A DNA stretch of 16,326 nucleotides from Planctomycetes bacterium UBA1662 (lineage in GTDB: Bacteria > Planctomycetota > UBA8108): positions 1 to 16,326 of the forward strand of contig DCKY01000238.1 in the NCBI GenBank assembly GCA_002320775.1. Direction: 5' to 3'. The position numbers were made by a program, and so were the translations under genes. The notes beneath the pieces were generated by a model that worked only from the letters and a program-made list of their open reading frames with translations, made no database searches and had not been told where the DNA came from. Each line of letters opens with the position of its first letter. The stretch's first letter is position 1. Shown here piece by piece: positions 15,016 through 16,326 of the stretch.

Positions 15016-16059
15016 ATGAGGGACCTGAATGCCCGCTTTATTGCGGCCGCGATGCTTTCCTGCCTGGCTCTCCAGGCCGGCTTGAGCGCCCAGGACGACG
15101 CGCCGGAAGCGAAGCCCGGCGAGGAGAAGCCGGCGGAACGAGCTGAAGACCGCCAGAGACCGGAGACTTCCGGCTCTCGACGAATCAACCCGATGGCGAA
15201 GCTCCTCGAGCTCATGGACCCCGATGGCGATGGCACGATCACCGCCAGGGAGCTCGATGGCTTTATCGCCAAGCTCGACAGTGACGGTGACAAGCGGGTC
15301 AACGATGATGAGTTGCGCGTCAGGATGCGCGCCATACTGAGCGCCCTTCGTCCCGGCTCTTCAGGTGGGCGTTCCGGTTTCGGCGGCCGCTCTCGCGGAT
15401 CCGGAGGCCGGCAGCGCCGCTCGATTGACGACCCCGGGGTCTCAAGAGAGTCGGCCGAGGCATCCAACGCATTGAAACAGGCGACTCGTTCAGGCGGGCT
15501 CCCCGGCCCGGGCGACCGTGCTCCGGACTTCAGGCTCTCCCTGCTGGAAGGCTCCTCCGCGCCTGATCATGTCAAGCCGGATGAGAAAGGCCTTGTCAGG
15601 CTGTCCCAGCATCAGGACAAGAAGCCTGTCGTGCTGATCTTCGGGAGCTACACATGACCTCCTTTCGCCAGCCAGGCCGGGCGCCTGGAAGAACTCTACA
15701 GCAAGTATCGTAAGTCGGCCGCATTCTTTGTCGTTTACATTCGTGAAGCGCATCCGATCGATGGCCTGAGCCCTTTGCCGGCGAGTCGTTCGGTGAATGA
15801 CCCGAAGACTCTTCTCGAGCGTACCGAGGTGGCAAGCAGCTGCGCCAAGAAGCTGAATTTCACCATGCCGATGCTGATTGATGACATGAAGGACTCAACA
15901 GCGAAGAATTACGGGGGCTACCCTGACCGTCTCTATCTTGTCGGCAAGGATGGCAAGGTTGTTTACCAGGGAGGCCCCGGGCCCCGGGGCTTCAAGCCCG
16001 ATGAGCTCGAGGAGCAGCTGAAGAAGCTGCCGGGCGCCTCCCCCGCCGGCAAGAAATAA
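15016..16059 (+). CDS. Exported iodothyronine-deiodinase-like selenoprotein with EF-hands
   Basis: Read through TGA 15655-15657 as Sec, the protein has 347 residues with Sec at 214. IFGSYT-U214-PPFASQAGRLEELY matches the deiodinase signature NFGSCT-U-PPF, and further down VVYIREAHPIDGLSP matches the deiodinase VYIEEAH-SDGW segment. The tail PDRLYLVGKDGKVVYQGGPGPRGFKPDELEEQLKKL matches the family's C-terminal end. Residues 1-26 form a signal peptide ending LSAQ. Two EF-hand-like loops, DPDGDGTITARE (68-79) and DSDGDKRVNDDE (88-99), precede a Gly/Arg/Ser-rich linker (about 114-137). Three in-frame starts lie together (TTG 15010, ATG 15013, ATG 15016); the AGAGG at 15005-15009 favours ATG 15016. 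Bacterial members are not known to act on thyroid hormone; a thiol-dependent peroxiredoxin-like role is more plausible. Read conventionally it would be split into a 213-residue protein and a 94-residue orphan. Confidence 0.92.
15672..15688 (+). promoter_or_regulatory. Bacterial SECIS-like hairpin of the deiodinase-like selenoprotein
   Basis: CCAGGC-CGGGC-GCCTGG is a perfect 6-bp stem with a 5-base loop, starting 14 bases after the TGA (15655-15657); the loop starts at the 21st base. The loop has a G run but lacks the GGTC seen in two other elements of this window, so SelB recognition is a weaker inference here. Confidence 0.6.
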
Positions 16060-16217
16060 CAGCCCGGGCTCTCTGCAGCGGCGGTCTTTTCCAGCGGAGA
16101 ACAGGCCGATCCGGGGCCTTCGTGCCTGGGTGAAAAGGCCAGCTCTTTCGAGTGTCGCGGGCGACGGAGATTCTCTTCATTTCATCGATGCCGTTTGTAT
16201 TTCAAGGGGTACTATTG

Positions 16218-16326
16218 ATGCAACGCGCCAGCCTGTTCGGGTTGGAGGGGAGCGTCTTGTTTCTCTTTTGGTTACCAGGGGCACTCAGTGGGTTGTGTGG
16301 GGCTAACCGCCCCTCCATGAAGCATG
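16218..16326 (+). CDS. N-terminus of a probable exported protein, running off the window
   Basis: An open frame from ATG 16218 continues to the window edge for 36 codons. The residues read MQRASLFGLEGS, then VLFLFWLPGALSGLCG, then ANRPSMKH, which looks like a signal peptide with a hydrophobic core. AAGGGG at 16204-16209 is a plausible ribosome site 8 bases upstream. It lies 158 bases after the deiodinase-like gene. No family can be recognised from so short a stretch, and the call rests only on start context and hydrophobic character. Confidence 0.4.
   Translation, partial: MQRASLFGLEGSVLFLFWLPGALSGLCGANRPSMKH

Noticed and set aside
510..15657. The four in-frame TGAs as nonsense mutations, sequencing errors or pseudogenes
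   Set aside because: All four are TGA, each with intact coding and domain continuity on both sides, at redox motifs known for Sec or Cys in three cases, and three have SECIS-like hairpins at the right distance. Four independent errors of this form are implausible.

Overview
The window looks like a GC-rich bacterial chromosome segment, most likely from an uncultured or marine Planctomycetota lineage. The clues are a putative haem-binding C-terminal tail at the left edge, a very large exported CotH/lamin-tail protein ending in a dockerin-like doublet, an FG-GAP/ASPIC-UnbV lipoprotein, and an MFS plus Gfo/Idh/MocA gene pair. This assignment is an inference from gene content, not a phylogenetic test.

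The main result is that four genes are each cut by one in-frame TGA that sits exactly where a redox Cys/Sec is expected or in the middle of a continuous domain, so I read all four as selenoproteins. They are: (1) an AhpD/carboxymuconolactone decarboxylase-like protein with a C-x-x-U motif (267-833, TGA at 510-512); (2) an exported TlpA/thioredoxin-like protein with U-G-P-C (2113-3099, TGA at 2308-2310); (3) a giant minus-strand lipoprotein (6395-10045, TGA at 8228-8230), in which the TGA falls between the sixth and seventh FG-GAP repeats of one propeller and is followed by ASPIC/UnbV, thioredoxin and TPR-like parts; (4) an exported iodothyronine-deiodinase-like protein with EF-hands and the signature GSYT-U-PPF (15016-16059, TGA at 15655-15657). 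Three of the four have a clear bacterial-SECIS-like hairpin starting 12 to 20 bases after the TGA, and two of those have a GGTC loop. A standard pipeline would call eight broken genes here. The giant lipoprotein is the least familiar to me and the best candidate for an undescribed selenoprotein family. No Sec machinery (selA, selB, selC, selD) is in the window.

Layout, left to right: tail of a haem-binding-domain protein (1-246), 20 bases upstream of the AhpD-like selenoprotein; MnmA of the plant/chloroplast-like type (889-1944); a promoter-like site and the TlpA-like selenoprotein, followed after 3 bases by a SpoU/TrmH RNA methyltransferase with an N-terminal Cys4 zinc-ribbon-like motif (3103-3819); an MFS transporter (3907-5328) overlapping a Gfo/Idh/MocA oxidoreductase by 4 bases (5325-6386); a hairpin at the convergent junction; the giant selenolipoprotein on the minus strand; a 240-base divergent intergenic region; the CotH/LTD/TSP3/dockerin-like giant (10286-14860); a strong hairpin; the deiodinase-like selenoprotein; and the first 36 codons of a probable exported protein running off the right edge.

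Three of the four selenoproteins carry export signals and thioredoxin-fold or redox motifs, so the window suggests an organism that uses selenium heavily in extracytoplasmic thiol/peroxide chemistry. No intergenic stretch exceeds 300 bases. I saw no rRNA, tRNA, CRISPR array, insertion sequence or prophage.
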